22,464 nt of DNA from an uncultured Dorea sp. (GTDB lineage Bacteria; Bacillota_A; Clostridia; Lachnospirales; Lachnospiraceae), in NCBI GenBank assembly GCA_910579015.1, contig CAJTRO010000053.1, positions 1 through 22,464 of the forward strand. The letters run 5' to 3'. Every line of letters begins with the position of its first letter. Position 1 is the first letter of the stretch. The position numbers and the translations under genes are program-made. Under the pieces are notes generated by a model, which saw nothing but the letters and a program-made list of their open reading frames with translations, did no database searches and was not told where the DNA came from. Of this stretch, positions 1-7,408 are shown piece after piece.

Positions 1-451
1 TTTCTACCTTGATGTCCTCTACCAATACCATCGGATTCTTCCGGATCCTGTCCCGATCACGGAGCCAGGCAAAAAATCCGCTGTACACTGCCCGGACATT
101 TTTCAATGTCTGATTGCTTATCTGGCGGATTGCTTTGTAGGCCCTCATATAATTCGATATATCTCCATCGGAGATATCCACTACAGCCTTATTAACATAA
201 GACAAGAGCCGTTGCAACTCGTACCGATACCGTTCGACCGTATTGGGAGATTTTCCTTCCAGCGCTTTCGACATAAGGAAATCTTCCAAATCAACGGACC
301 AACTGTTATTAGACACTCTCAGTTCCTGCTTCTCCTGGATAATCTCGCATCCCACAAATACCATACGCAACACGTTCTGTAACTCCTTCAGATGCTTTTC
401 ACATAATAGTTCCTGCATCCGTTTCAATACATCCATTATCTTTTGTTCCAT
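1..451 (-). CDS. Tyrosine recombinase, N-terminal part (cut by window edge)
   Basis: An open frame starts with ATG at 451 and runs off the left edge after 150 codons. An AAGGAG ribosome site lies about 10 bases upstream. Residues about 60-150 read as the SAM-like core-binding domain of phage integrase/XerD-type recombinases: a KSPNTVERYRYEL helix, then SDGDISNYM, then a segment with FFAWL and a closing RKNPM. The catalytic domain (Arg-His-Arg-Tyr) would lie outside the window, so activity cannot be judged. The gene points away from the tail fibre gene and begins about 70 bases from the left inverted repeat, so it sits outside the invertible segment. Its position suggests a dedicated invertase of the fibre tip. 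It could instead be the prophage integrase. Confidence 0.8.
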   Translation of the reverse strand, partial: MEQKIMDVLKRMQELLCEKHLKELQNVLRMVFVGCEIIQEKQELRVSNNSWSVDLEDFLMSKALEGKSPNTVERYRYELQRLLSYVNKAVVDISDGDISNYMRAYKAIRQISNQTLKNVRAVYSGFFAWLRDRDRIRKNPMVLVEDIKVE

Positions 452-519
452 TCTGCTACACTCCTTTTTGCTTTATTGTAACAGTCATATCGCTTTCCTG
501 TATATCCTCAGATTCGTAA

Positions 520-535
520 TGCGTTAAATGGCAAA
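520..535 (+). repeat. Left inverted repeat of fibre-tip inversion site
   Basis: The sequence TGCGTTAAATGGCAAA matches the reverse complement of 1099-1114 at 15 of 16 positions, with the last 12 bases identical. Both copies encode Ala-Leu-Asn-Gly-Lys in the same codon phase. A weaker match (AGATT, with a three-base gap) continues upstream. TGC and GCA flank an A/T-rich centre, which fits the short arms of a tyrosine recombinase core site, although the arms are weak. Confidence 0.75.
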
Positions 536-787
536 TTGGGAAAAATTCAATATGGTACAGGAAGGGTTGCTAATTTAGCAACGAAGAAAAATGGAACTAT
601 CGCAATTACTTTTCCTAAATCTTATACCAATCTCCCTACGGTAGTGGCATCTTTAAATCACAGTTTTGTAGATACATGTCAAGTATCTGTATATGATATT
701 TCCAAAACAGGATGCACCCTTGCGGTATACAACGGATCAGCTGTTGCAAACACATATGATATAACATGGATAGCAATTGGAACTTAG
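536..787 (+). CDS. Silent alternative tail-fibre tip cassette (H-type-lectin-like)
   Basis: The frame is open from 482 to the TAG at 785-787, but it has no ATG and no ribosome site; the only possible start is TTG at 536. From 536 it encodes 83 residues with the pattern of H-type lectin/fibre-tip domains: FPKSYTNLPTVVASL strand region, a V-V-D-I-S-K-T-G-C turn, and a closing TYDITWIAIGT. Upstream of 536 the frame reads ALNGK, the same as the fibre gene at its repeat. It therefore looks like the 3' end of a fibre gene without its body, expressed only after inversion. It faces the fibre gene tail to tail with a 32-base gap. Confidence 0.8.
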   Translation: MGKIQYGTGRVANLATKKNGTIAITFPKSYTNLPTVVASLNHSFVDTCQVSVYDISKTGCTLAVYNGSAVANTYDITWIAIGT

Positions 788-819
788 TTTAATTTATAAT
801 ATACAGAATTGCATGTTGA

Positions 820-3522
820 CTACAGTACAGCGTAGAATTTGGCCGCACAATTACCATTCTGCTTTTTGAACACCTGACCTTTTCGGACTGGAAAATTTAT
901 TATGATTGATTGGTCATTGCTGTTTTTTGCCACGCAGACATTATCAAGGAACAACTGTGCATTATATAAATCATTTCCTGTGGCGTAAATTTCTGCGATA
1001 CACCAACAATCCTGTGTCGCTGTCCAAGACACTGTACCAGATTTATCTGTATTGAGTATGGAGTGAATTGCACTTGAAAGATTCATAAAATGCAACGTTT
1101 TGCCATTTAATGCAGTAATCTTGTCATCCAACACCTTTCCCTGCGTTGCATCCAGCGGATTCCCCGCCACCGTTGCCAAAAGATTATTCACCAGTGAAGC
1201 CCACACCGCCGTACCGGCGGCACTCCATTTCAAGAACTGCCCCGCAGCTCCTCCTGCTGGAATATGCTTGTTTCCCGCAGTGGTTGGATGCGTGTAAACA
1301 GTATTATTGTCTGGCGGCACCTGCCATGTACCGTCTGATCTCAGATATCTGTTTGCCGCACCCGCTGCCGGAGCCGGAGCTAGTCCTGCCACACCCGCTG
1401 CTGATGTCGTCGCTCCCTTCATATTGCCGTAAGTTGTATTCGTATCAGGCGGAGCGTCTGCCGTGGTATACACCCTATACCAGCTCCCCCAGGCATTATT
1501 ATAATAATTCCGCATATATCTCTTAGGGGATGTAGTCATATACTCTATAATTTCCTGATACGTTCCTGCATGTCTGCCCACGATCATAAAAAATGCATTC
1601 TTGGTAGGGCAGTTTGTGAACGTCGCCACTGTTGCATTCGCCGGACAATAATAAAATCCCGGTGTTGTATAGCTGTTCAGATTCGCATTGGCAGGTATAT
1701 TATTAGCGTTTACATAGTTTGTATAGCTTGATGTACCGCCATTCGCAGGTAGTGACGTTGGGTTTACCTGCGCGCCCGCAGCGATCCCGTTTAATTTCAC
1801 TTTATCCGCTGCCGACATCAACCCTGCCGCTGATGTTGTCGCCGCGCCGTAAGTAGTATTGCTGTCCGTAAGCTCGATTGTGGTGTTTCCGGACTGATTC
1901 ATTGTAAAACTGCCCTTGCTTGCCCCTGCCTGCTTTATCGTCACTGTCCCGTTTCCCGCGCTTGGTATAGCAACGGATTTTGCAACACTGCCGTCATAAC
2001 TCCCTGTCACAGCTCCCGTAAAGGTGAGGGCGTTAGGGTTTTTTAGAGATTGTGGTTGGTTTGACAAATCTGTATAACTGCCAGTGAAAGCAACCGTCTT
2101 TAAATCTGCGAACCATTTCGATATTTTCCCTAATGCAATACCAATCTTTTCTTTGGTCGTAAGGTTTTCTCTTACTGCCGCCTGCGTGAAAGCCGGTGCA
2201 ATATTCCCTGGGCTGATTGCCCTAAGTTCATATCCATTCCATGCTGCCAGCCAATTTGATGCATCCAGTCCTGCTTTCGAATATGCGGCAGTAATATCTT
2301 TTCCATCTCCACTGTCTTTCAATGTGGCCGCATTCGCAACCCTCTTATCTGCGTCGGCTGTATCCTCTGCATTTGCAAGCCCCATATTGGCTTTCGTAAT
2401 ATTTACATTCCCGAACCGATATTCGCTCTCAGCCTCCCCTTTCACACCAGTCACCTGCACGCCAACCATGACATCCCACTGGCCCTCCTTCGACCAGTAA
2501 ACATTCGCCCCGGCACGGTAGAAGACACCCGGGCCTTCTGCGAAACGGGTATCTGTCGTGAAATCATCAGAGATATTATACATATATCCGACTTTCGGTT
2601 CTTCCGGAAGTTCAGCAAATGTGATTGTCCCGGCCGGTATCAGAGATCCTGCCGTGGCTGCTGAAACAATCTTCTGGGCCTGATCAAGAAGTTTCTGGGC
2701 TTCTTCAGTCAACCGTTGCGCAAGCTCAGAGTAAAACCTGGAGTTATCCGTTTCATCACTCGGTCTGACAACATTCCCAGTACCTACGGCATAACTTCTG
2801 GACATCTTGGAATACTCTTCTGCATCCTCGGCGCTGGCCGAAGCCTCGCCTGCCTTAACTGTCGCTGCGTCCTCACTTTCCTTTGCCGCCACAGCGGATA
2901 TCGCCGCCTTCTCTGCCTCTGCCTTCGCAGTATCCGCACTGCCCTTTGCCTCATCTGCCTGCACTGCCGCCTTCCCAGCTTCAGTTCTTGCTGTGTCGGC
3001 GCTTGCAGCTGCATCCCCAGCGCTCCCTGCCGATGCCACTGCCGAATCTGCAGCATTCTTCTCAGATCTTTTTGAAGCGTTCTCGCTGGCCTTAGAATTA
3101 GTCTCTGAAATCTTTGCCGCCACCGCAGAATCCGCGGATTCTGCCGCCTTTGTGGACGCCGTATTCTTATACCCTTCCGCACTTGACGCACTACGCTGTG
3201 CCGCATTTGCTGAATTGGCCGCCTCTGTTGCTTTTGATAACGCCGTGTTCTTATATCCCTCCGTGTCGGCCTTAAGTCCTTCCATATACTCTTTGATCTC
3301 ATCAAAGCTCTGTGCATACTCTATGCGGATATCTTCCGTGGCCTCAGCAATCTGCGCTCGGAAGTCTTCATAAGTCCCCATCCGCTTCACAACGCCCGCC
3401 TGAAAGCACATCCAGACGATCTGGTTCTCCGTCTCCGGATCCGTGGATACCGCCCATTCGCCGGGCAGCATTTTACGGGGATCGAAGTCTCTTTTTAACC
3501 CCTGTCTCATACGTAACGCCAT
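820..3522 (-). CDS. Tail fibre / receptor-binding protein with variable C-terminal tip
   Basis: This 900-residue protein is probably the distal host-recognition fibre. The N-terminus (about 1-80) should attach to the tail. Residues about 80-265 are an Ala/Ser/Lys/Glu-rich repetitive segment expected to form a trimeric coiled coil. Residues about 555-585 and 693-710 carry related fibre linkers (TTYG...TTSAAG; the first continues SAADKVKLNGIAAGA). Residues about 608-686 look like a pyocin-knob domain (LNSYTTPGFYY ... WGSWYRVYTT). The last 92 residues, after Lys808, are a compact beta-rich tip with TATQDCWCIAEI and VRKGQVFKKQNG. A GGAGG site precedes the ATG and lies in the end of the tail-tip gene. 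The tip lies inside the invertible segment, so this is one of two likely fibre forms. Confidence 0.88.
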   Translation of the reverse strand: MALRMRQGLKRDFDPRKMLPGEWAVSTDPETENQIVWMCFQAGVVKRMGTYEDFRAQIAEATEDIRIEYAQSFDEIKEYMEGLKADTEGYKNTALSKATEAANSANAAQRSASSAEGYKNTASTKAAESADSAVAAKISETNSKASENASKRSEKNAADSAVASAGSAGDAAASADTARTEAGKAAVQADEAKGSADTAKAEAEKAAISAVAAKESEDAATVKAGEASASAEDAEEYSKMSRSYAVGTGNVVRPSDETDNSRFYSELAQRLTEEAQKLLDQAQKIVSAATAGSLIPAGTITFAELPEEPKVGYMYNISDDFTTDTRFAEGPGVFYRAGANVYWSKEGQWDVMVGVQVTGVKGEAESEYRFGNVNITKANMGLANAEDTADADKRVANAATLKDSGDGKDITAAYSKAGLDASNWLAAWNGYELRAISPGNIAPAFTQAAVRENLTTKEKIGIALGKISKWFADLKTVAFTGSYTDLSNQPQSLKNPNALTFTGAVTGSYDGSVAKSVAIPSAGNGTVTIKQAGASKGSFTMNQSGNTTIELTDSNTTYGAATTSAAGLMSAADKVKLNGIAAGAQVNPTSLPANGGTSSYTNYVNANNIPANANLNSYTTPGFYYCPANATVATFTNCPTKNAFFMIVGRHAGTYQEIIEYMTTSPKRYMRNYYNNAWGSWYRVYTTADAPPDTNTTYGNMKGATTSAAGVAGLAPAPAAGAANRYLRSDGTWQVPPDNNTVYTHPTTAGNKHIPAGGAAGQFLKWSAAGTAVWASLVNNLLATVAGNPLDATQGKVLDDKITALNGKTLHFMNLSSAIHSILNTDKSGTVSWTATQDCWCIAEIYATGNDLYNAQLFLDNVCVAKNSNDQSIIINFPVRKGQVFKKQNGNCAAKFYAVL
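1099..1114 (-). repeat. Right inverted repeat of fibre-tip inversion site
   Basis: This is the second copy of the repeat, read on the minus strand as TGCATTAAATGGCAAA, inside the fibre gene at codons 804-808 (Ala-Leu-Asn-Gly-Lys). It differs from the left copy at one base, the third position of the alanine codon. The crossover must lie in or near the 12 identical bases for the fibre frame to be kept. Confidence 0.75.
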
Positions 3523-3524
3523 GA

Positions 3525-6500
3525 CTACTCGCCTCCTTTCAGCAAAAGTGCTTCTAAGCGATCTATACGCTCAGTTAGTGTATCTATGGTTTCTTTCTGG
3601 GTTTTTATCATCTGGAACATGGCCGGAATCATAATTCTCTCATTCCATGTTTCTGCCTCCCCATCTTCATTGTGATCCACTGCTCCCGGGAAATGAGATT
3701 CTACATCCTCCGCTATAAACATTGGATAAAAAACTCCGACGCGTTCATCTTTTTCATCCAGATAACCATCCTTATACTTTGCAAGGACTGGCTCTATGCG
3801 ATACAAGTCTTCAATGTCTTTTTCTGACATTCTCCTGTCTATCTCTTTGTAACGGATAGAAGAAGAACTTGAAACGTAGAATGTATTTGATAGCCATATC
3901 ACTGTTCTGGAACTGCTCATTGTTCCCAAGTTCGAAACCTTAAGATCACCACCCTCTATTTCCACTCTGGAATCAAAATACACCCAACTGTAAAAATGGC
4001 AGGATGCATCCGCAAACAGATTGTCACAGTAAATACTCCGACAGCCCAAATTTGAAAACCAGAAGTTACTATAAGCATGTCCTGCATATTCAAACGTTTT
4101 CCCTATCGAAGCATAATCATAGGATCCCTCTCCGGTTGGCTCAATCCCTGGAATCGTGACTTTCCCAATAAATTTAGTGCCGTCGCTTCTGCTTATGCTT
4201 ATAGATTGTTCAATTTTCCCGTCCTCGTTATATAATCCCAGGGTTATAAAATCATCTTTCATGTGGATTCTTGCGTAATTATAGTTATAATTCCCTTGCC
4301 CGGGATAGTATTGGGCAACGATATCCAGACCACTCCGCGAAAAAATCATATTTTCAAAAGACGTTGGGGTTTGATAACTTCCCGCCGAACCGCCATAAAA
4401 AGAATTTTTAGCAATTAGGCATAAATCCCCATATCCGCTCACCACTGATGTATCAGTATCTTTATTAAAATTTCCCCCAAAGATGCGAAATCCTACGCTG
4501 GCGTAATCCTTCCCGTTTATCGTGTATAAGATATCATTTATATACGCCTTTAACCCCCACGGTGCTGTTTCTCCAGACGATGCAGTATATTTCCTCACAA
4601 CCTTTTCAATTTCAAAACTTCCTATTCCATTAATCCCATCTTTATCAATTTTTCCTATTTCGTTTCCGTCAGCGTCTAAAATCTCCACATAACCATCGCC
4701 GTTATTCCTGCCGCCAAGAGTAAGCACACCGCCCTTCGCCGCACTAAATGATATGTATAATTTCCCATTTTGCAAATATATACCTTTATCCGCACCGTCA
4801 TTCGTCAGTTTATTCAGGATGTCCATCTGCGTCTGTGCACCAACTGCATCACCAGCGATCTTCCTGGCTTCATCCTCATTTATATATCCATCTGCATCCT
4901 CCCAGTCAGACGCCGTATAACCCCCGCTGCTCCGTGCATTCTTACACCGCAATATTCCCCCAGCTTTTCCCTGTGTCCACAGATCCCCCTTGTCATAAGG
5001 CGGAACCGGAGTTGTCAGGAAGATCCTGCGCTTAGAATCTGCTGTATCCTGCGCCCTGGATGCCTCTTGCAAAGCCTTAGTAATGTCAGAATCGGTAATC
5101 AACTGCCATTTCCACGTTGAACCATCTTTGAAAAATCGGTAAGAATATCCTTTCGATTTCCAGTAAAATAAATCGCCCTCATGTCTTACTCGGTCTGCTT
5201 CCGTCTTCCAGCCGGAAGCCGGTATATTAGACAATGTCGGCTGATAGTCGTAATACCAAGTCTCAATCTGGCCATCAATCTGACTTTGCAGACTTGCAAT
5301 CTTCGGATCATATATTGCGCCGACAAAATCCTCCAGCTCTCTGCTCGCATTCTCCTGCGCCTTATCCGCTTTTTCCTGCGCAATCGCATCAATTGTCTTC
5401 CCTGACAAGGAAAATGTATTCGCAACGATATTCACCCGCCCGGTATTGGCATCCACCTCAAACGTAATGTTCCCGTCATTATCCTTCGCCACAAGCCCTC
5501 TCGTGTTGATCCACTCCGCCAGGATCCCGATCACCGACAGCACGTTATAGATTGCATTCCCGTTCGCATCCGTTCCCGCATTCCAGGTCTTTCCTCCATC
5601 TGTAGAGATCCCGAATGCATCGATTGTCTGTTTCCATATGGTTTTCGAGTCTGCCAGCTGGGGCTTGTCATGCTGATACTTGATCACACTCCCGTCTTCC
5701 TGTGTTTCGTAAGTCTCATACAAGCCCATGCTTCTAGCCATCAGGGATGCAAAATGTTTTGCCGCTATATCATAAGCAGACAACTGATTTTCTGTCTGGT
5801 CCTTCGTCATTGCCATCAGCTTTGTCACCGCACCGTACCGCGTATAATTCTTCTCTGTCGGAGTTTCTGCCCCGCATTCAATCTTCTGTGTTCCGGAAAG
5901 ACTGAATGTAGTATTTGTTATCACAGACCAGTAAGACCTCTGCTTTCGATCTGTGATAACGAACAGATCTCCTGCCTCCATGCACGGATCTGACTGGGTG
6001 GTTATCTTTAACGGACGAAAGGTATTGCCCACCACCTTCCGCCCTACATGGTCCAATACCTCCTGCACAGTATCCCTCTGAATCAGGGGATTGTCTGACA
6101 GCTCCAACACATACCCCTCTTCCCCGTACATGACCAGTTCTTTCTTATCGTCAGATCCTCCTTTGACCGATATCGAGATGCCTGTGATTGTGACGTCATT
6201 GATATTGATGCTCTGGGATTTCAGCATGTAGATATGATGATATCCGCCCATATCCGCAAATGCACCGCCATAGGCAGCATCACCGGCATTCCACGGGGCA
6301 AACCTCCCGCCGTGCAGGCTGCCGCCGGTTGCATACGGCGTGTCCCCGTCAAATACACCTCCGTGATACCCGTCATTTTTCAGCCTTTCCAGCAGTTCAA
6401 AATCATACCATCCAAAATCAAGCTGCCCCAGGTTATTGATAAAGGCATAACACCCCATGATCTGCGCACAGTAAGACACCATATCCCGGAAAGTCATTGT

Positions 6501-7043
6501 GTCGCTTTCCGGACGGGTGTTGACCACGTAACTCCCCATCTGGATGGATCTGGCGTTCAGTGTCATCTGGCAGGATGTACAAGCATCCATCAGGATCTGG
6601 CTGACCGCAGCCGGATAATTCAGCGTGCTCTGGCTGTACGGTCTGTCAAAAAACAACATCCCGTCATACGCTTTTATATCTATCGTCAAATCCTTCGCTT
6701 TCGCCTCTACAATCCGGAACTCTCCCTTGCGCAGGTCTTCCCATGAGCCATCCATAAGGCAGAGTCCGACCTTTGCAGAAATATCAGCCTCTTCGAAATC
6801 AACCTCGTCAAATCTGCCGTCCATGTTATTCAGTGACGCCTTATATTCCTTGACAATAGCCGCCCCGATCTCAAACTTGCCGTTGGCACTGGCCGCCTCA
6901 TTGATGCTGTACGCTGTCACGTCCTCCATGGAGAGGGATACCTCCTCCCCATTTTTCAGGATAATCCTGTCCTTTAACCGGAACCGCCTGTTCTTCTCAA
7001 TTGCCAGACGATAGTCCATCGTTGTATTGATCATTTCCGTCAC
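3525..7043 (-). CDS. Tail-tip/baseplate protein with C-terminal S74 chaperone domain
   Basis: The 1172-residue protein follows the distal-tail candidate with a 4-base overlap. Residues about 1-430 resemble the Tal/gp18-like tail-tip family (a base-like fold around FRDMVSYCAQIMGCYAFI, then the QSININDVTITG region). The middle is a modular fibre-like stalk with helical linkers. The C-terminal ~110 residues match the Peptidase S74 / intramolecular chaperone of endosialidase: SIRYKEI with Ser1062 and Lys1066 as the probable dyad, then EPVLAKYKDGYL, FIAEDVESHFPG and a terminal leucine-zipper-like helix. In the family this domain trimerises the fibre and then cuts itself off. DNA from about 3850 to 4770 is richer in A+T than the rest, suggesting an acquired module. 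Confidence 0.82.
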   Translation of the reverse strand: MTEMINTTMDYRLAIEKNRRFRLKDRIILKNGEEVSLSMEDVTAYSINEAASANGKFEIGAAIVKEYKASLNNMDGRFDEVDFEEADISAKVGLCLMDGSWEDLRKGEFRIVEAKAKDLTIDIKAYDGMLFFDRPYSQSTLNYPAAVSQILMDACTSCQMTLNARSIQMGSYVVNTRPESDTMTFRDMVSYCAQIMGCYAFINNLGQLDFGWYDFELLERLKNDGYHGGVFDGDTPYATGGSLHGGRFAPWNAGDAAYGGAFADMGGYHHIYMLKSQSININDVTITGISISVKGGSDDKKELVMYGEEGYVLELSDNPLIQRDTVQEVLDHVGRKVVGNTFRPLKITTQSDPCMEAGDLFVITDRKQRSYWSVITNTTFSLSGTQKIECGAETPTEKNYTRYGAVTKLMAMTKDQTENQLSAYDIAAKHFASLMARSMGLYETYETQEDGSVIKYQHDKPQLADSKTIWKQTIDAFGISTDGGKTWNAGTDANGNAIYNVLSVIGILAEWINTRGLVAKDNDGNITFEVDANTGRVNIVANTFSLSGKTIDAIAQEKADKAQENASRELEDFVGAIYDPKIASLQSQIDGQIETWYYDYQPTLSNIPASGWKTEADRVRHEGDLFYWKSKGYSYRFFKDGSTWKWQLITDSDITKALQEASRAQDTADSKRRIFLTTPVPPYDKGDLWTQGKAGGILRCKNARSSGGYTASDWEDADGYINEDEARKIAGDAVGAQTQMDILNKLTNDGADKGIYLQNGKLYISFSAAKGGVLTLGGRNNGDGYVEILDADGNEIGKIDKDGINGIGSFEIEKVVRKYTASSGETAPWGLKAYINDILYTINGKDYASVGFRIFGGNFNKDTDTSVVSGYGDLCLIAKNSFYGGSAGSYQTPTSFENMIFSRSGLDIVAQYYPGQGNYNYNYARIHMKDDFITLGLYNEDGKIEQSISISRSDGTKFIGKVTIPGIEPTGEGSYDYASIGKTFEYAGHAYSNFWFSNLGCRSIYCDNLFADASCHFYSWVYFDSRVEIEGGDLKVSNLGTMSSSRTVIWLSNTFYVSSSSSIRYKEIDRRMSEKDIEDLYRIEPVLAKYKDGYLDEKDERVGVFYPMFIAEDVESHFPGAVDHNEDGEAETWNERIMIPAMFQMIKTQKETIDTLTERIDRLEALLLKGGE

Positions 7044-7393
7044 CTCTGTATGATATCTACCGATACACTCTTATAATAAAAGATCCCGTCGCCGATCCAG
7101 CCAAGCTGCTCCTTCGATAATGTCCCGCGGTACGATTCTATCGTGATCTCCATGCCGTCGTCACGGAAAGTAAAAGGGATGAAGCCCGCTGTCAGAGTCC
7201 GCTTGATCAGGACCACCTCCGCCTCCGGCAGGATCCCCCATTTGATGCTCACATTCTTCTTCTCAGCCACCACATCACCGATCATCAGCCCGGACAAGGT
7301 CCGTCCGGTATCCGACGTCCAGATGATCTCATCATTGACAGATACAGATACCGGATCCGGCAGATCGGTGCCTCCTGATTTTAAAATACTCAT
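7040..7393 (-). CDS. Small tail protein, distal-tail candidate
   Basis: The 117-residue protein lies between the tape measure and the tail-tip gene, overlapping the latter by 4 bases. It is predicted to be mostly beta, with WTSDTGRTLSGLMIGDVV near the N-terminus and a VSVDII strand at the C-terminus. Small proteins of this size in this slot of Clostridia siphoviruses (I believe the DUF6711 type) appear to take the place of the distal-tail (Dit) hub protein. The role is inferred from position; I see no decisive motif. Confidence 0.6.
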   Translation of the reverse strand: MSILKSGGTDLPDPVSVSVNDEIIWTSDTGRTLSGLMIGDVVAEKKNVSIKWGILPEAEVVLIKRTLTAGFIPFTFRDDGMEITIESYRGTLSKEQLGWIGDGIFYYKSVSVDIIQR

Positions 7394-7408
7394 ATCCCAC
7401 GCCTCCCG

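Larger units (their letters stand above)
520..1114. other. Putative invertible segment carrying two alternative fibre tips
   Basis: The segment is bounded by the 16-bp inverted repeats and holds two convergent open frames with stops at 785-787 (plus) and 820-822 (minus). In the present orientation the minus-strand tip is joined to the fibre gene. After inversion the plus-strand tip would be joined in frame at Lys808, changing the fibre from 900 to 891 residues. The segment is visibly richer in A+T than the fibre body next to it, as expected if the tips were acquired separately. A tyrosine recombinase gene flanks it. Inversion itself is inferred; the repeats, the frame match and the silent cassette are seen. 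Confidence 0.8.

Noticed and set aside
243..527. Plus-strand open frame of 94 codons
   Set aside because: It is antisense to the tyrosine recombinase gene, has no ribosome site, and its composition (Ser/Phe/Cys/His-rich) is that of a shadow frame.
788..819. Possible bidirectional terminator between the convergent fibre tips
   Set aside because: The 32-base gap is A+T-rich but shows no convincing stem followed by a U run.
2784..3373. Several long overlapping open frames on both strands within the fibre gene
   Set aside because: They arise from the repetitive Ala/Glu/Lys coiled-coil coding region; products are extremely Arg/Gln- or Ala/Ser-biased and lack ribosome sites.
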